6,072 bases of DNA from an uncultured Oscillospiraceae bacterium. Lineage in GTDB: Bacteria; Bacillota; Clostridia; Oscillospirales; Oscillospiraceae. Shown here in pieces: positions 1 to 6,044 of this stretch (within the stretch, counting starts at the first letter, position 1; the number at the start of each line of letters is the position of its first letter). Where the stretch lies: assembly GCA_934565425.1 (NCBI GenBank), contig CAKTHW010000091.1, forward strand, positions 1 through 6,072, in the 5' to 3' direction. The translations under genes were made by a program, and so were the position numbers. Below the pieces are notes generated by a model, which saw only the letters and a list, made by a program, of their open reading frames with translations, ran no database searches and was not told the origin of the DNA.

Positions 1-1096
1 GTTCATAGAACTGTGCCAGACGGGAGGCCAGGTATGCGGGGTAGCCTTCTTCGCCGGGCATTTCTTCCAGACGACCGGACATTTCACGCAGTGCCTCCGC
101 CCAACGGGAGGTGGAGTCGGCGATGACGGCCACGTCGTAGCCCATGTCACGGAAGTATTCCGCGATGGTGATGCCGGTGTAGACGGAGGCTTCACGGGCG
201 GCAACGGGCATGTCAGAAGTGTTGGCGATGAGGATGGTACGCTTCATCAGGGATTCGCCGGTGCGGGGGTCCACCAGTTCGGGGAATTCCCGCAGAACGT
301 CGGTCATCTCGTTGCCGCGTTCGCCGCAGCCGATGTAGACCACGATGTCCACGTCGGACCACTTTGCCAGCTGGTGCTGCACGACGGTCTTACCGGAGCC
401 GAAGGGGCCGGGGACGGCAGCCGCACCGCCCTTGGCGATGGGGAACATGGTGTCGATGATGCGCTGGCCGGAGCAGAGAGGCACCTTGGGGGGGAACTTC
501 TTGACGTAGGGGCGACCCACACGGACGGGCCACTTCTGCATCATGGTCAGTTCCTGCTTCTCGCCCTTGTCGGTGTCGATGACGGCGATGGTCTCCAGGA
601 CGGTGTAAGCGCCGGACTTGATGTCAGCGATGGTGCCGGTGACGCCATGGGGGACCATGATCTTGTGGACGGTGGAGGAAGTCTCCTGGACGGTGCCGAT
701 GATGTCGCCGCCGGTGACCTGATCGCCCACCTTGGCGGTGGGGACGAAGTCCCACTTCTTCTCCCGGTTCAGCGCGGGGACCTGGACGCCTCTTGCGATG
801 GTGGCGCCGGAGACCTTCATGATCTCTTCCAGGGGACGCTGGATGCCGTCGTAAATATTTTCAAGCAGGCCGGGGCCAAGCTCAACGGACAGCGGAGCGC
901 CGGTGGTGACCACTTCCGCGCCGGGGCCGATGCCGGAGGTCTCTTCATAGACCTGGATAGACGCGGAGTCACCGTTCATGTTCAGAATCTCGCCGATCAG
1001 GTGCTGTTCGCCTACTCGGACCACGTCTGCCATGTTGGCGTCCTGCATACCGGTGGCGACCACCAGCGGGCCGGATACCTTAACGATTTTGCCCAT
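1..1096 (-). CDS. ntpA: V-type ATP synthase/ATPase catalytic subunit A (partial, C-terminus beyond left edge)
   Basis: Catalytic subunit of the cytoplasmic A3B3 head; it hydrolyses or makes ATP at the A/B interfaces. The first 365 residues are visible, of roughly 580-595 usual for the family. The N-terminal beta-barrel region starts [14 protein letters not shown]. It is followed by the inserted 'non-homologous region' typical of V/A-type A subunits (about residues 110-190). The P-loop GPFGSGKT lies at residues 230-237 (Lys236), the GCGERGNEM motif at 257-265 (Glu259, the expected catalytic glutamate), and a Walker B-like [14 protein letters not shown] at 322-335. [20 protein letters not shown] ends at the window edge. 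The start at 1096 is preceded by GAAGG 11 bases upstream and matches the family N-terminus. The gene follows ntpG after 60 bases. No frameshift or missing catalytic residue is seen. It is also called atpA in many annotations; identity is very secure. Confidence 0.97.
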   Translation of the reverse strand, partial: MGKIVKVSGPLVVATGMQDANMADVVRVGEQHLIGEILNMNGDSASIQVYEETSGIGPGAEVVTTGAPLSVELGPGLLENIYDGIQRPLEEIMKVSGATIARGVQVPALNREKKWDFVPTAKVGDQVTGGDIIGTVQETSSTVHKIMVPHGVTGTIADIKSGAYTVLETIAVIDTDKGEKQELTMMQKWPVRVGRPYVKKFPPKVPLCSGQRIIDTMFPIAKGGAAAVPGPFGSGKTVVQHQLAKWSDVDIVVYIGCGERGNEMTDVLREFPELVDPRTGESLMKRTILIANTSDMPVAAREASVYTGITIAEYFRDMGYDVAVIADSTSRWAEALREMSGRLEEMPGEEGYPAYLASRLAQFYE

Positions 1097-1136
1097 TAGG
1101 TTTCATACCTTCTTTCCTATTTCAGGTTACAGAACA

Positions 1137-1152
1137 GCAGCAAATTTGCTGC
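1137..1152. repeat. 16-bp perfect palindrome in the ntpG-ntpA gap
   Basis: GCAGCAAATTTGCTGC equals its own reverse complement. As RNA it can fold into a 6-bp stem with an AATT loop. It begins 4 bases after the ntpG stop codon, within the 60-base gap before ntpA. No U-tract follows, so it is not a typical terminator. It could be an mRNA 3'-end stabiliser or processing site, or a protein-binding dyad. The role is inferred only from position. Confidence 0.6.
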
Positions 1153-1156
1153 ATCA

Positions 1157-1468
1157 TTACAGAATGTCTGCGCCGACAGCCCGTTCCACGGAATCGGTGA
1201 TGTTCTTCATCCCGATGCCCAGGGAGCCGGATTTGCCGGGGATCAGGATGATGGCCGGAGTGACCATATCCTTATATTTCTTCACCTCATCCTGCATCTG
1301 CTCAGCAAACTGCTCAGTGAGGTAGATGATGGCGGTCTCGCCATCCCGGGCCAGCCGGTGGAGTGTCTTGCGCGCCTCCTCCGGCGTCTCCGCCGGATAG
1401 ACGTCCAGTCCCAGGGTCTTGAACCCCAGCACACTCTCTCGGTCGCCCAACACTGCGATCTTATACAT
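1157..1468 (-). CDS. ntpG: V-type ATP synthase subunit F (NtpG, central stalk)
   Basis: Small central-shaft subunit that binds the D subunit and rotates inside the A3B3 head, linking it to the membrane rotor. It is 103 residues long, normal for the family. The N-terminus MYKIAVLGDRESVLGFKTLG and the C-terminus PGKSGSLGIGMKNITDSVERAVGADIL are both hallmark family segments, with the 'IIYLTEQFAEQM' strand-helix between them. The predicted fold is a compact alpha/beta (Rossmann-like) domain with a C-terminal helix. The ATG lies inside the end of ntpC (8-base overlap). Only a weak purine run (GGGAAAGG) about 13 bases upstream could serve as a ribosome site, so translation is probably coupled to ntpC. 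It is called ntpG in Enterococcus naming, atpF or subunit F elsewhere. Confidence 0.95.
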   Translation of the reverse strand: MYKIAVLGDRESVLGFKTLGLDVYPAETPEEARKTLHRLARDGETAIIYLTEQFAEQMQDEVKKYKDMVTPAIILIPGKSGSLGIGMKNITDSVERAVGADIL

Positions 1469-2459
1469 AAGCGTTACGCAACCTTTCCCGGATCACGTCG
1501 GCAGGCAGATCTGCCAGACGGCCCGTCAGAATGATCCGAATGGCGGTGAACTCGTTGTCCTTGGCGGACACGTAGCCCAGCATGGGCTGTTCACCGAAGG
1601 GGATATACTTGGCCTTCTGCATATAGGCGTTGAGCGCGTTGTCGCACGCCTTCTCGAAGGCGGTCAGGCTGCCGCCCTGGATGGCCTGGACGCCGGCTGC
1701 GGCCGCTTCCTCGAAGAGGGAGGAGAAATAGATGCTCTCCAACGGCTCTCCGTCCGCCGCCTTGACCACGGTGGCTGCCGGGATGGTGCCGCCGGGGAAG
1801 AGGACGGTGGCCAGGAAGTCGGCATCCCGACCCATCCGCAGGACGCGGACGACACTGCGCAGGTTGGCAGCGTCCACCAGCATCTGGACGTAGCCCAGCA
1901 GGAACTGGGAGCCGGAGGCTTTGGCCAGCTGCTCCATCTCCTGGAAGTAAGCCTGATCCAGGATCATATCCGACCGCTGGGGGTCCCGGGTCTCGCCCAG
2001 GACGGCACGTGCTTCCACGATGGCGTCCGCCATGACCTTAGGCAGGTCGGTGAACTCGCTGCGCTTGACCGCTTCCGCCAGGGTCTCCGGTGCCACTCGG
2101 CCGGTGTCCACCAGCAGGCGTTCCGGGTCCAGCCCCAGCGCTTCGCACTTGAGCATGGCCTTGGCGTTGTGGTAGTCATACTTGACCTTGAACACGTCCA
2201 GGATCTCCCCGTTGGGCGCCAGATCGTTCAGCGTCCCAAACAGCTCCTCCCTGGCCTGGGCCAGCATGGCGTCCACCGTGTCCACGTTCACGGCCTGCAG
2301 TTCGGGATAGCCGCACTCTGTGAGGACCTTGGCCGCTTCTTCCACGGTGCCGGCCTCCAGCATGCGATCCATCCGTTCCCGCTCCAGCAGGGAGTTCTCC
2401 ATGGCACGGATCCTTGTGGAAAGATGCAGATAATCTGTATCTTTGATTCTTTTAGACAA
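1461..2459 (-). CDS. ntpC: V-type ATP synthase subunit C (rotor cap, d-like), TTG start
   Basis: Funnel-shaped subunit that sits on top of the K ring and connects it to the D/F shaft; homologue of eukaryotic subunit d. It is 332 residues long, typical for the family, and mostly helical with no membrane segment. Family features seen include DTDYLHLSTRIRAMENSLL near residues 7-25, followed by ERERMDRMLEA, and YDYHNAKAMLKCEALGLDPERLL in the first third. The start is TTG at 2459, chosen because AAGGAGGG lies 8 bases upstream and the protein then begins where homologues do. The next in-frame ATG (Met20) would cut into the conserved RAMENSL helix. It is separated from ntpE by 30 bases holding a small hairpin and overlaps ntpG by 8 bases. 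The TTG start and partly paired ribosome site fit low output of a subunit present once per complex (inference). Confidence 0.94.
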   Translation of the reverse strand: MSKRIKDTDYLHLSTRIRAMENSLLERERMDRMLEAGTVEEAAKVLTECGYPELQAVNVDTVDAMLAQAREELFGTLNDLAPNGEILDVFKVKYDYHNAKAMLKCEALGLDPERLLVDTGRVAPETLAEAVKRSEFTDLPKVMADAIVEARAVLGETRDPQRSDMILDQAYFQEMEQLAKASGSQFLLGYVQMLVDAANLRSVVRVLRMGRDADFLATVLFPGGTIPAATVVKAADGEPLESIYFSSLFEEAAAAGVQAIQGGSLTAFEKACDNALNAYMQKAKYIPFGEQPMLGYVSAKDNEFTAIRIILTGRLADLPADVIRERLRNAYV

Positions 2460-2467
2460 TTTTTCGT

Positions 2468-2485
2468 CCCTCCTTATAACAGGAG
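2468..2485 (-). promoter_or_regulatory. ntpC Shine-Dalgarno site inside a small inverted repeat
   Basis: On the minus strand the ntpE-ntpC gap reads CTCCT, a 6-base loop, then AGGAG (2470-2485, both arms), continuing to GG at 2469-2468. The 3' arm is the core of the ntpC ribosome site AAGGAGGG (2468-2475). A 5-bp perfect stem would therefore pair the ribosome site with an anti-Shine-Dalgarno sequence just after the ntpE stop codon. Ribosomes finishing ntpE would melt the stem, which suggests translational coupling. The repeat is seen directly; the regulatory role is inferred and the stem is short. Confidence 0.5.
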
Positions 2486-2489
2486 CGCA

Positions 2490-3089
2490 TCACGCAAAGA
2501 GTGCCTTGGTCACATCGCCCACAACCTCGTTGCGAACCATCCGTACCAGGGTCTCGAAGGTGCAGTTCACTTCCACATCGCCGTCACAGATGAGCAGGCC
2601 GCCCTGGAAGTCGCCCGTAGTCGGGGACAGGGTCAGCTCCGCCGTCTTGCCTGCCTTAGCCAGCAGGCCGTTGGCTTTGGCGGTGACTTTGCCGCCGAAG
2701 GCGGCACGGTCTGCCTGGGAAAAGATCAGCTGTTCCTTGCCGGAGACAGAGGCGCGGACGGCCAGATTGGCCAGCAAGTCCTCATACTCCCCTTCCGGCA
2801 GCTGGGTCAGCTTTTCATAGGCCAGCTGGAACGCCTCGTCCAGCAGTGCCTGCTTGACAGCCAGCTCCTGCTTTTTGGCGTCCATCTGGGCGCTGCTGTT
2901 CCGGCGCTGACGCAGCTCCGCTGCGCTCTGCCGGCCCTTTTCCAGGATCTCCGCCTCCGCCTGCTTGGCCTGTGCGGCATAGCGGGCGTTGATCTCCGCC
3001 GCCTGGCGGTTCGCTTCCGCCAGCACTGCGTCGATCTCCTGCTGGGCATCCGCCTGGATCCGTGCAGTGATTTTTTCAATACCAGTCAT
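2490..3089 (-). CDS. ntpE: V-type ATP synthase subunit E (peripheral stalk)
   Basis: Peripheral-stalk subunit that pairs with the NtpF product to tie the A3B3 head to the membrane stator. It is 199 residues long, normal for the family. Residues 1 to about 100 form a long Ala/Gln/Glu/Lys/Arg-rich helix (KITARIQADAQQEIDAVLAE, then AKQAEAEILEKGRQSAAEL) expected to form a heterodimeric coiled coil. From about 100 onward is the globular head-binding domain, with the family-like GGLLICDGDVEVNCTFETLV stretch near residues 163-182. The ATG at 3089 has AAAGGAG 11 bases upstream. It lies 43 bases after ntpK and 30 bases before ntpC. No signal peptide or membrane helix is seen, as expected for a cytoplasmic stalk. 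Confidence 0.93.
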   Translation of the reverse strand: MTGIEKITARIQADAQQEIDAVLAEANRQAAEINARYAAQAKQAEAEILEKGRQSAAELRQRRNSSAQMDAKKQELAVKQALLDEAFQLAYEKLTQLPEGEYEDLLANLAVRASVSGKEQLIFSQADRAAFGGKVTAKANGLLAKAGKTAELTLSPTTGDFQGGLLICDGDVEVNCTFETLVRMVRNEVVGDVTKALFA

Positions 3090-3100
3090 TTGTTCCGATA

Positions 3101-3126
3101 CTCCTTTCCGTATCTGTAGGGAAAGG
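3101..3126 (-). promoter_or_regulatory. ntpK-ntpE intergenic hairpin overlapping the ntpE Shine-Dalgarno site
   Basis: On the minus strand CCTTTCC (3126-3120) and GGAAAGG (3109-3103) form a perfect 7-bp inverted repeat with a 10-base loop. The 3' arm covers most of the ntpE ribosome site AAAGGAG (3107-3101). The 5' arm starts 6 bases after the ntpK stop codon. Folding would hide the ntpE ribosome site and also place a stem at the 3' end of the ntpK reading frame. There is no U-tract after the stem, so it is not a standard terminator. The repeat is certain; its function is inferred. Confidence 0.55.
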
Positions 3127-3132
3127 TGTCAA

Positions 3133-3609
3133 TTAGCCCCAAGCCTGGGTCAGGAACAGGATCATCAGGAAGGAAGCCAGCAGGCAGAGGATGGCGTAGA
3201 ATTCGACCATGATGGTCAGAACGATGCCCTTGGACATTTCTTCCGCACGCTTCGCCACCAGTGCGACACCGGAAGCGGCGCAGCGAGCCTGTGCGATGGC
3301 GGTGAAGTAGCCGCCCAGAGCCATGGGCAGGCAGGCCAGCAGATAAGCAAAGCCCTGTGCCGTGGTCAGTTCCATGGGGCTGCCGCCCAGGACGCCCAGC
3401 TGGAGCATAGCAAAGAACCAGATGACCAGGCCGTACAGACCCTGGGTACCGGGCATGATCTGAAGGATCAGGCAGGCAGAGAACTTGCTGGGGTCTTCCG
3501 CCAGAACGCCGCTGGAAGCCTCGCCGACCATGCCGACGCCTTTACCAGAACCTACACAAGACAGAGCAACGGCCAGAGATGCGCCGATGATTGCAATAGT
3601 AATGCCCAT
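3133..3609 (-). CDS. ntpK: V-type ATP synthase subunit K (rotor ring proteolipid)
   Basis: Membrane rotor-ring subunit that carries the transported ion. It is 158 residues with four predicted transmembrane helices (about 3-22, 45-70, 84-108, 128-153), the duplicated-hairpin form of about 16 kDa seen in E. hirae NtpK. The first hairpin has GSGKGVGMVGEA and LILQIMPGTQGLYG; the second has AIAQARCAASG and MVEFYAIL. Glu136 in helix 4 is the ion-carrying carboxylate. Thr55, Gln56, Tyr59 and Gln107 match the E. hirae sodium-site residues Thr64, Gln65, Tyr68 and Gln110, with Glu136 matching Glu139. The start is ATG at 3609, 9 bases after a strong GAGGAGG. An in-frame TTG at 3627 has no such support and would overlap that site. 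The gene begins 1 base after the ntpI stop codon. Confidence 0.96.
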   Translation of the reverse strand: MGITIAIIGASLAVALSCVGSGKGVGMVGEASSGVLAEDPSKFSACLILQIMPGTQGLYGLVIWFFAMLQLGVLGGSPMELTTAQGFAYLLACLPMALGGYFTAIAQARCAASGVALVAKRAEEMSKGIVLTIMVEFYAILCLLASFLMILFLTQAWG

Positions 3610-3610
3610 T

Positions 3611-5575
3611 TTATTTTTCCTCCTCAATAATGTCTACGTATTTCGTGTTGTATTTCAAGGGTTTAAAGGGGATGCCGCCTTCCTTGTAGAATTTCCCGAA
3701 GAATTCCAGATATTGCAGACGGGCATCGTGGACATAGGTGCCGATCAGGTTGACACCGATGTTAAAGGTGTGTCCGATGAGAAAGACCACAAAGAACACA
3801 ACGATGTTGCCGGGGAGCGCGGCGATGGTATTAAAGACCATGCCGATGACGCTGCCGGCCAGCATGAGCGCCATCAGTCGGGCATAAGAGAGGACATCAG
3901 ACAGCCAGCTGGTGATATCATAAAGAGAAGTGATGCCACCCATAATTTTTTTGATGATACCGCCCTCTTTATGCCGTCCTTGGGTCAGGATCAGGGACAG
4001 CGCACCCAGGATGAGCACCAGGGGGGTGTCACAGAAGACCAGGACGGCGATGCCGGCAAAGACGATCCACCAGGGCACCACGTCAAGGATGCCCTCCAGG
4101 GGTTCGTGATCCCGGAAGCCCATATAGATTCGGATGCACTGGCCAAAGACCAGGTGGACACAGCCGATACAGATGGCAATGATGAGTACCTTCAAAGGAT
4201 CCTCCACCGGGTTGACCACGATGCCGTCACAGAAGGTGGACAGCCAAGCCGGGAACTGATCCTGGGTGATGCCCAGGAAGGTCTCGGAGAAGGTGGTGAT
4301 GGAGTTTCCGAAGAAACCGCCGGCGAAGATGCCGCAGAAGGTGATGCTGCCGCCCAGCCATCTGCCCAGGCTCATCATATAGCCCAGGGTGTTCTTGGGT
4401 CTGACTTTCTTCTGGATGATGGTGCAGGCCAGGTAGATGATGATACCATAGGCCACGTCGGCGAACATGAAGCCGAAGAAGAAGATATACCAGAAGAACA
4501 TGAGGGGGTTGGGGTCGATGCCGTCGTAGGCGGGCAGGGAGTACATCTCCGTGACCATATTGATGCCCCGCATCCACTTGGGGTTGGACAGCAGAGTCGG
4601 CACCGTATCCCCCTCCTGAGGATCGGCCAGCTCGTAGGCGCAGTCCAGACCGTTCAGTTCCTGTTCCAGCTTGTCCAGCTTGGGTTCCTCCACCCAGCCC
4701 TCCAGGAAGACGATGGTGCCGTCGGTCAGGAACCGATCCTTCACCACTTCCTTGGCTTCCTGCTGGGTCAGCTGGTCGATGGCCAATTTCAGCTCACTGC
4801 GCTGGTCGCCCAGTGCCTTGATCTGCTCGATGGCCCCTTCTCGCTTTGCGTTCACCTCTGCCAGCTTCTCATCCAGTTGGGCGATGTTCTGGGCTGCGTT
4901 GCCCTCCATCCCCTTGAACTTGACTACAGAGAAGCCATAAGGTTTCAGAACGCTGGATGCTGCCGAGGCCGTCTCTTTCCACGCCAGCAGAACCACATAA
5001 TGCAGCTCCTTACTGGAGTGGATGGCCACCAGCTCGCTCTCCGGCGCACTTTCTGCCAGCTCGCCCCGGATGGTCTCCAAAGAGGCCGTGCCCGGCAGGG
5101 TGCCCAGGGTGATCTCCACGTGCTCCGTGGAGTCCAGATCCAACGGCTCGCTCATGGTCTCCCATGGCACCAAGCCGTCTCGGGCAGATCTGTACCGGTT
5201 TTCTTCGGTGTACAGCTGCGAGATCTCCGCCACACAATCGTTGATGGCCGCTGCCGCTGCCTGCGCCTTTTCCTGGCGGGCAGCATCGAAGAAATCCGCT
5301 TCGGAAATGTCCGACCGTTTGGTGAACAGGCTGCCCTTCACGGGGGCGTACTTGTCCAGCGCCTTGAGGGCGCTCTGCACCGCCGTGATCTGTGCCTTCA
5401 CCGCGCCCTGGGCGCCGGTGTCCTTGGCCAGCAGGGCAGTCCATTCCGGATCAGTCAGACAATCCTCCGGTTCTGTCACTTCCACACAACCAACATGAAG
5501 CAGCCGAGTCAGTAATTCGTCCCGTTGTTCCTCCAGGGCGATTGCCCGCAGCCGCTTCATCTTGACGATCGCCAT
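3611..5575 (-). CDS. ntpI: V-type ATP synthase subunit I (membrane stator, a-subunit homologue)
   Basis: Stator subunit that forms the ion half-channels against the K ring. It is 654 residues, in the usual range of the family. Residues 1 to about 330 form the cytoplasmic arm: MAIVKMKRLRAIALEEQRDELL, alpha/beta segments, and coiled-coil-prone stretches near 95-130 and 230-280. From about 358 the protein is membrane-embedded, starting DPNPLMFFWYIFFFGFMFADVAYG (355-378), with roughly seven to eight hydrophobic segments to residue 612. Arg566 in LSYARLMAL and Arg619 in HDARLQYLEFFGKFY correspond by motif to the two essential arginines of E. hirae NtpI (Arg573 and Arg629). The C-terminus has GGIPFKPLKY. 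The ATG overlaps the ntpF stop codon (TGATG), with AAAGGTGG upstream, and the stop codon is 1 base before ntpK. No frameshift is seen. Confidence 0.96.
   Translation of the reverse strand: MAIVKMKRLRAIALEEQRDELLTRLLHVGCVEVTEPEDCLTDPEWTALLAKDTGAQGAVKAQITAVQSALKALDKYAPVKGSLFTKRSDISEADFFDAARQEKAQAAAAAINDCVAEISQLYTEENRYRSARDGLVPWETMSEPLDLDSTEHVEITLGTLPGTASLETIRGELAESAPESELVAIHSSKELHYVVLLAWKETASAASSVLKPYGFSVVKFKGMEGNAAQNIAQLDEKLAEVNAKREGAIEQIKALGDQRSELKLAIDQLTQQEAKEVVKDRFLTDGTIVFLEGWVEEPKLDKLEQELNGLDCAYELADPQEGDTVPTLLSNPKWMRGINMVTEMYSLPAYDGIDPNPLMFFWYIFFFGFMFADVAYGIIIYLACTIIQKKVRPKNTLGYMMSLGRWLGGSITFCGIFAGGFFGNSITTFSETFLGITQDQFPAWLSTFCDGIVVNPVEDPLKVLIIAICIGCVHLVFGQCIRIYMGFRDHEPLEGILDVVPWWIVFAGIAVLVFCDTPLVLILGALSLILTQGRHKEGGIIKKIMGGITSLYDITSWLSDVLSYARLMALMLAGSVIGMVFNTIAALPGNIVVFFVVFLIGHTFNIGVNLIGTYVHDARLQYLEFFGKFYKEGGIPFKPLKYNTKYVDIIEEEK
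3619..3625 (-). promoter_or_regulatory. Strong Shine-Dalgarno site of ntpK
   Basis: GAGGAGG lies 9 bases upstream of the ATG at 3609, within the last codons (Glu-Glu-Lys) of ntpI. It decides the ntpK start in favour of 3609 over the in-frame TTG at 3627. It is the best match to the anti-Shine-Dalgarno sequence among the genes here and shows no obvious pairing partner close by. That fits the high copy number of the ring subunit (inference). Confidence 0.75.
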
Positions 5576-5889
5576 CAGGCATCCACCACCTTTCTGACAA
5601 TCAGTGACGCCGCTTCTTCAAGCCGCTTTTTCGCGTTGGTCCGTAATGCAGCACAGTCCGCATCGGCCTGCTGTTTGATCTTTGCCGCATCCTCCGCCGC
5701 ATCTTTCTCGGCCTGCGCCAGCAGTTCCTTTCCCTTTGCGTCTGCTTGCTTTTTGGTGGTCGCCAGAGCTTCCTGGCCAGCCTTCTCCGCATCGGCCAGC
5801 CGTTTCTTGGCTTCCAGGACAGCTTCCGCCTTCCGATCCTTGGACTGCTGTTCTGCCTGTGCCACCAGTTTGACTGCTTCCAGAGCCAT
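5575..5889 (-). CDS. ntpF: V-type ATP synthase peripheral stalk subunit H/G-like (NtpF)
   Basis: Short stalk subunit that pairs with subunit E to form the peripheral stalk, binding the NtpI cytoplasmic arm at one end. It is 104 residues, typical for the family. It is almost entirely one charged, alanine-rich helix (MALEAVKLVAQAEQQSKDRK onward, with repeated AEKD/AKKR-like blocks) predicted as coiled coil. It ends with EEAASLIVRKVVDA, similar to b-type stalk C-termini. The frame stays open to the right edge, but I start it at ATG 5889. AGGCGGTGA lies 4 bases upstream of that ATG, and the promoter at 5950-5978 sits inside the longer frame. The stop codon overlaps the ntpI start by 1 base. Sequence conservation in this family is low, so the call rests on composition, length and first place in the ntp order. 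It is also annotated as atpH or subunit H. Confidence 0.88.
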   Translation of the reverse strand: MALEAVKLVAQAEQQSKDRKAEAVLEAKKRLADAEKAGQEALATTKKQADAKGKELLAQAEKDAAEDAAKIKQQADADCAALRTNAKKRLEEAASLIVRKVVDA

Positions 5890-5893
5890 CGTC

Positions 5894-5902
5894 TCACCGC
5901 CT
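5894..5902 (-). promoter_or_regulatory. Shine-Dalgarno site of ntpF
   Basis: AGGCGGTGA matches the extended consensus AGGAGGTGA at eight of nine positions and ends 4 bases before the ATG at 5889. It fixes the ntpF start there. The spacing is slightly short if the whole site is counted, normal if only the AGGCGG part is used. Confidence 0.65.
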
Positions 5903-5949
5903 TCCCTTTGTAAATTTTCAACTAAAGCTGTATGCTCAGTCAGGGCTTT

Positions 5950-5978
5950 ATTATACCTCTTAACATATAAAAAATCAA
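5950..5978 (-). promoter_or_regulatory. Sigma-A type promoter of the ntp operon
   Basis: On the minus strand TTGATT (5978-5973) is followed by a 17-base spacer and a perfect TATAAT (5955-5950). The surroundings are AT-rich compared with the GC-rich genes. Transcription would start at about 5941-5946, giving a leader of roughly 52-57 bases before the ntpF ATG. It lies just after the terminator-like hairpin, which supports a true operon boundary. No operator repeat or riboswitch is evident in the short leader. Confidence 0.8.
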
Positions 5979-5985
5979 TCGGCGG

Positions 5986-6016
5986 AAAAAGAGCGAGACT
6001 CCACAGGAATCCCGCC
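5986..6016 (-). terminator. Probable intrinsic terminator of the upstream gene
   Basis: On the minus strand GGCGGGATTCC, a TGT loop and GGAGTCTCGCT can form an 11-bp stem, including three G-U pairs (6016-5992). It is followed by one C and then TTTTT (5990-5986). It sits between a possible upstream stop codon (6045-6047) and the ntp promoter. The wobble pairs and short U-tract make it moderate rather than strong. Confidence 0.55.
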
Positions 6017-6044
6017 AAATTTTCCAACATTTCCCTTTCCGTTT

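Noticed and set aside
374..1099. Plus-strand open frame opposite ntpA
   Set aside because: Antisense shadow of the conserved catalytic subunit, with biased low-complexity composition.
2473..2481. Extended -10-like TGTTATAAG in the ntpE-ntpC gap
   Set aside because: No convincing -35, and transcription would begin within or after the ntpC ribosome site.
1419..3119. Long plus-strand open frame (566 codons) opposite ntpC and ntpE
   Set aside because: Same antisense effect; it spans two genes and their gap and resembles no family.
3127..3132. Perfect -35-like TTGACA after the ntpK stop codon
   Set aside because: No -10-like hexamer lies 16-18 bases downstream, so an internal promoter is not supported.
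3610..3627. TTG start at 3627 for ntpK adding six residues (MRRKNK)
   Set aside because: The codons would cover the GAGGAGG site itself; the ATG at 3609 has ideal spacing and a family-like N-terminus.
3485..5515. Long plus-strand open frame (676 codons) opposite ntpI
   Set aside because: It is antisense to a well-supported gene; its Asp/Gly/His/Gln-rich product reflects GC-rich codons read backwards, with no recognisable domain.
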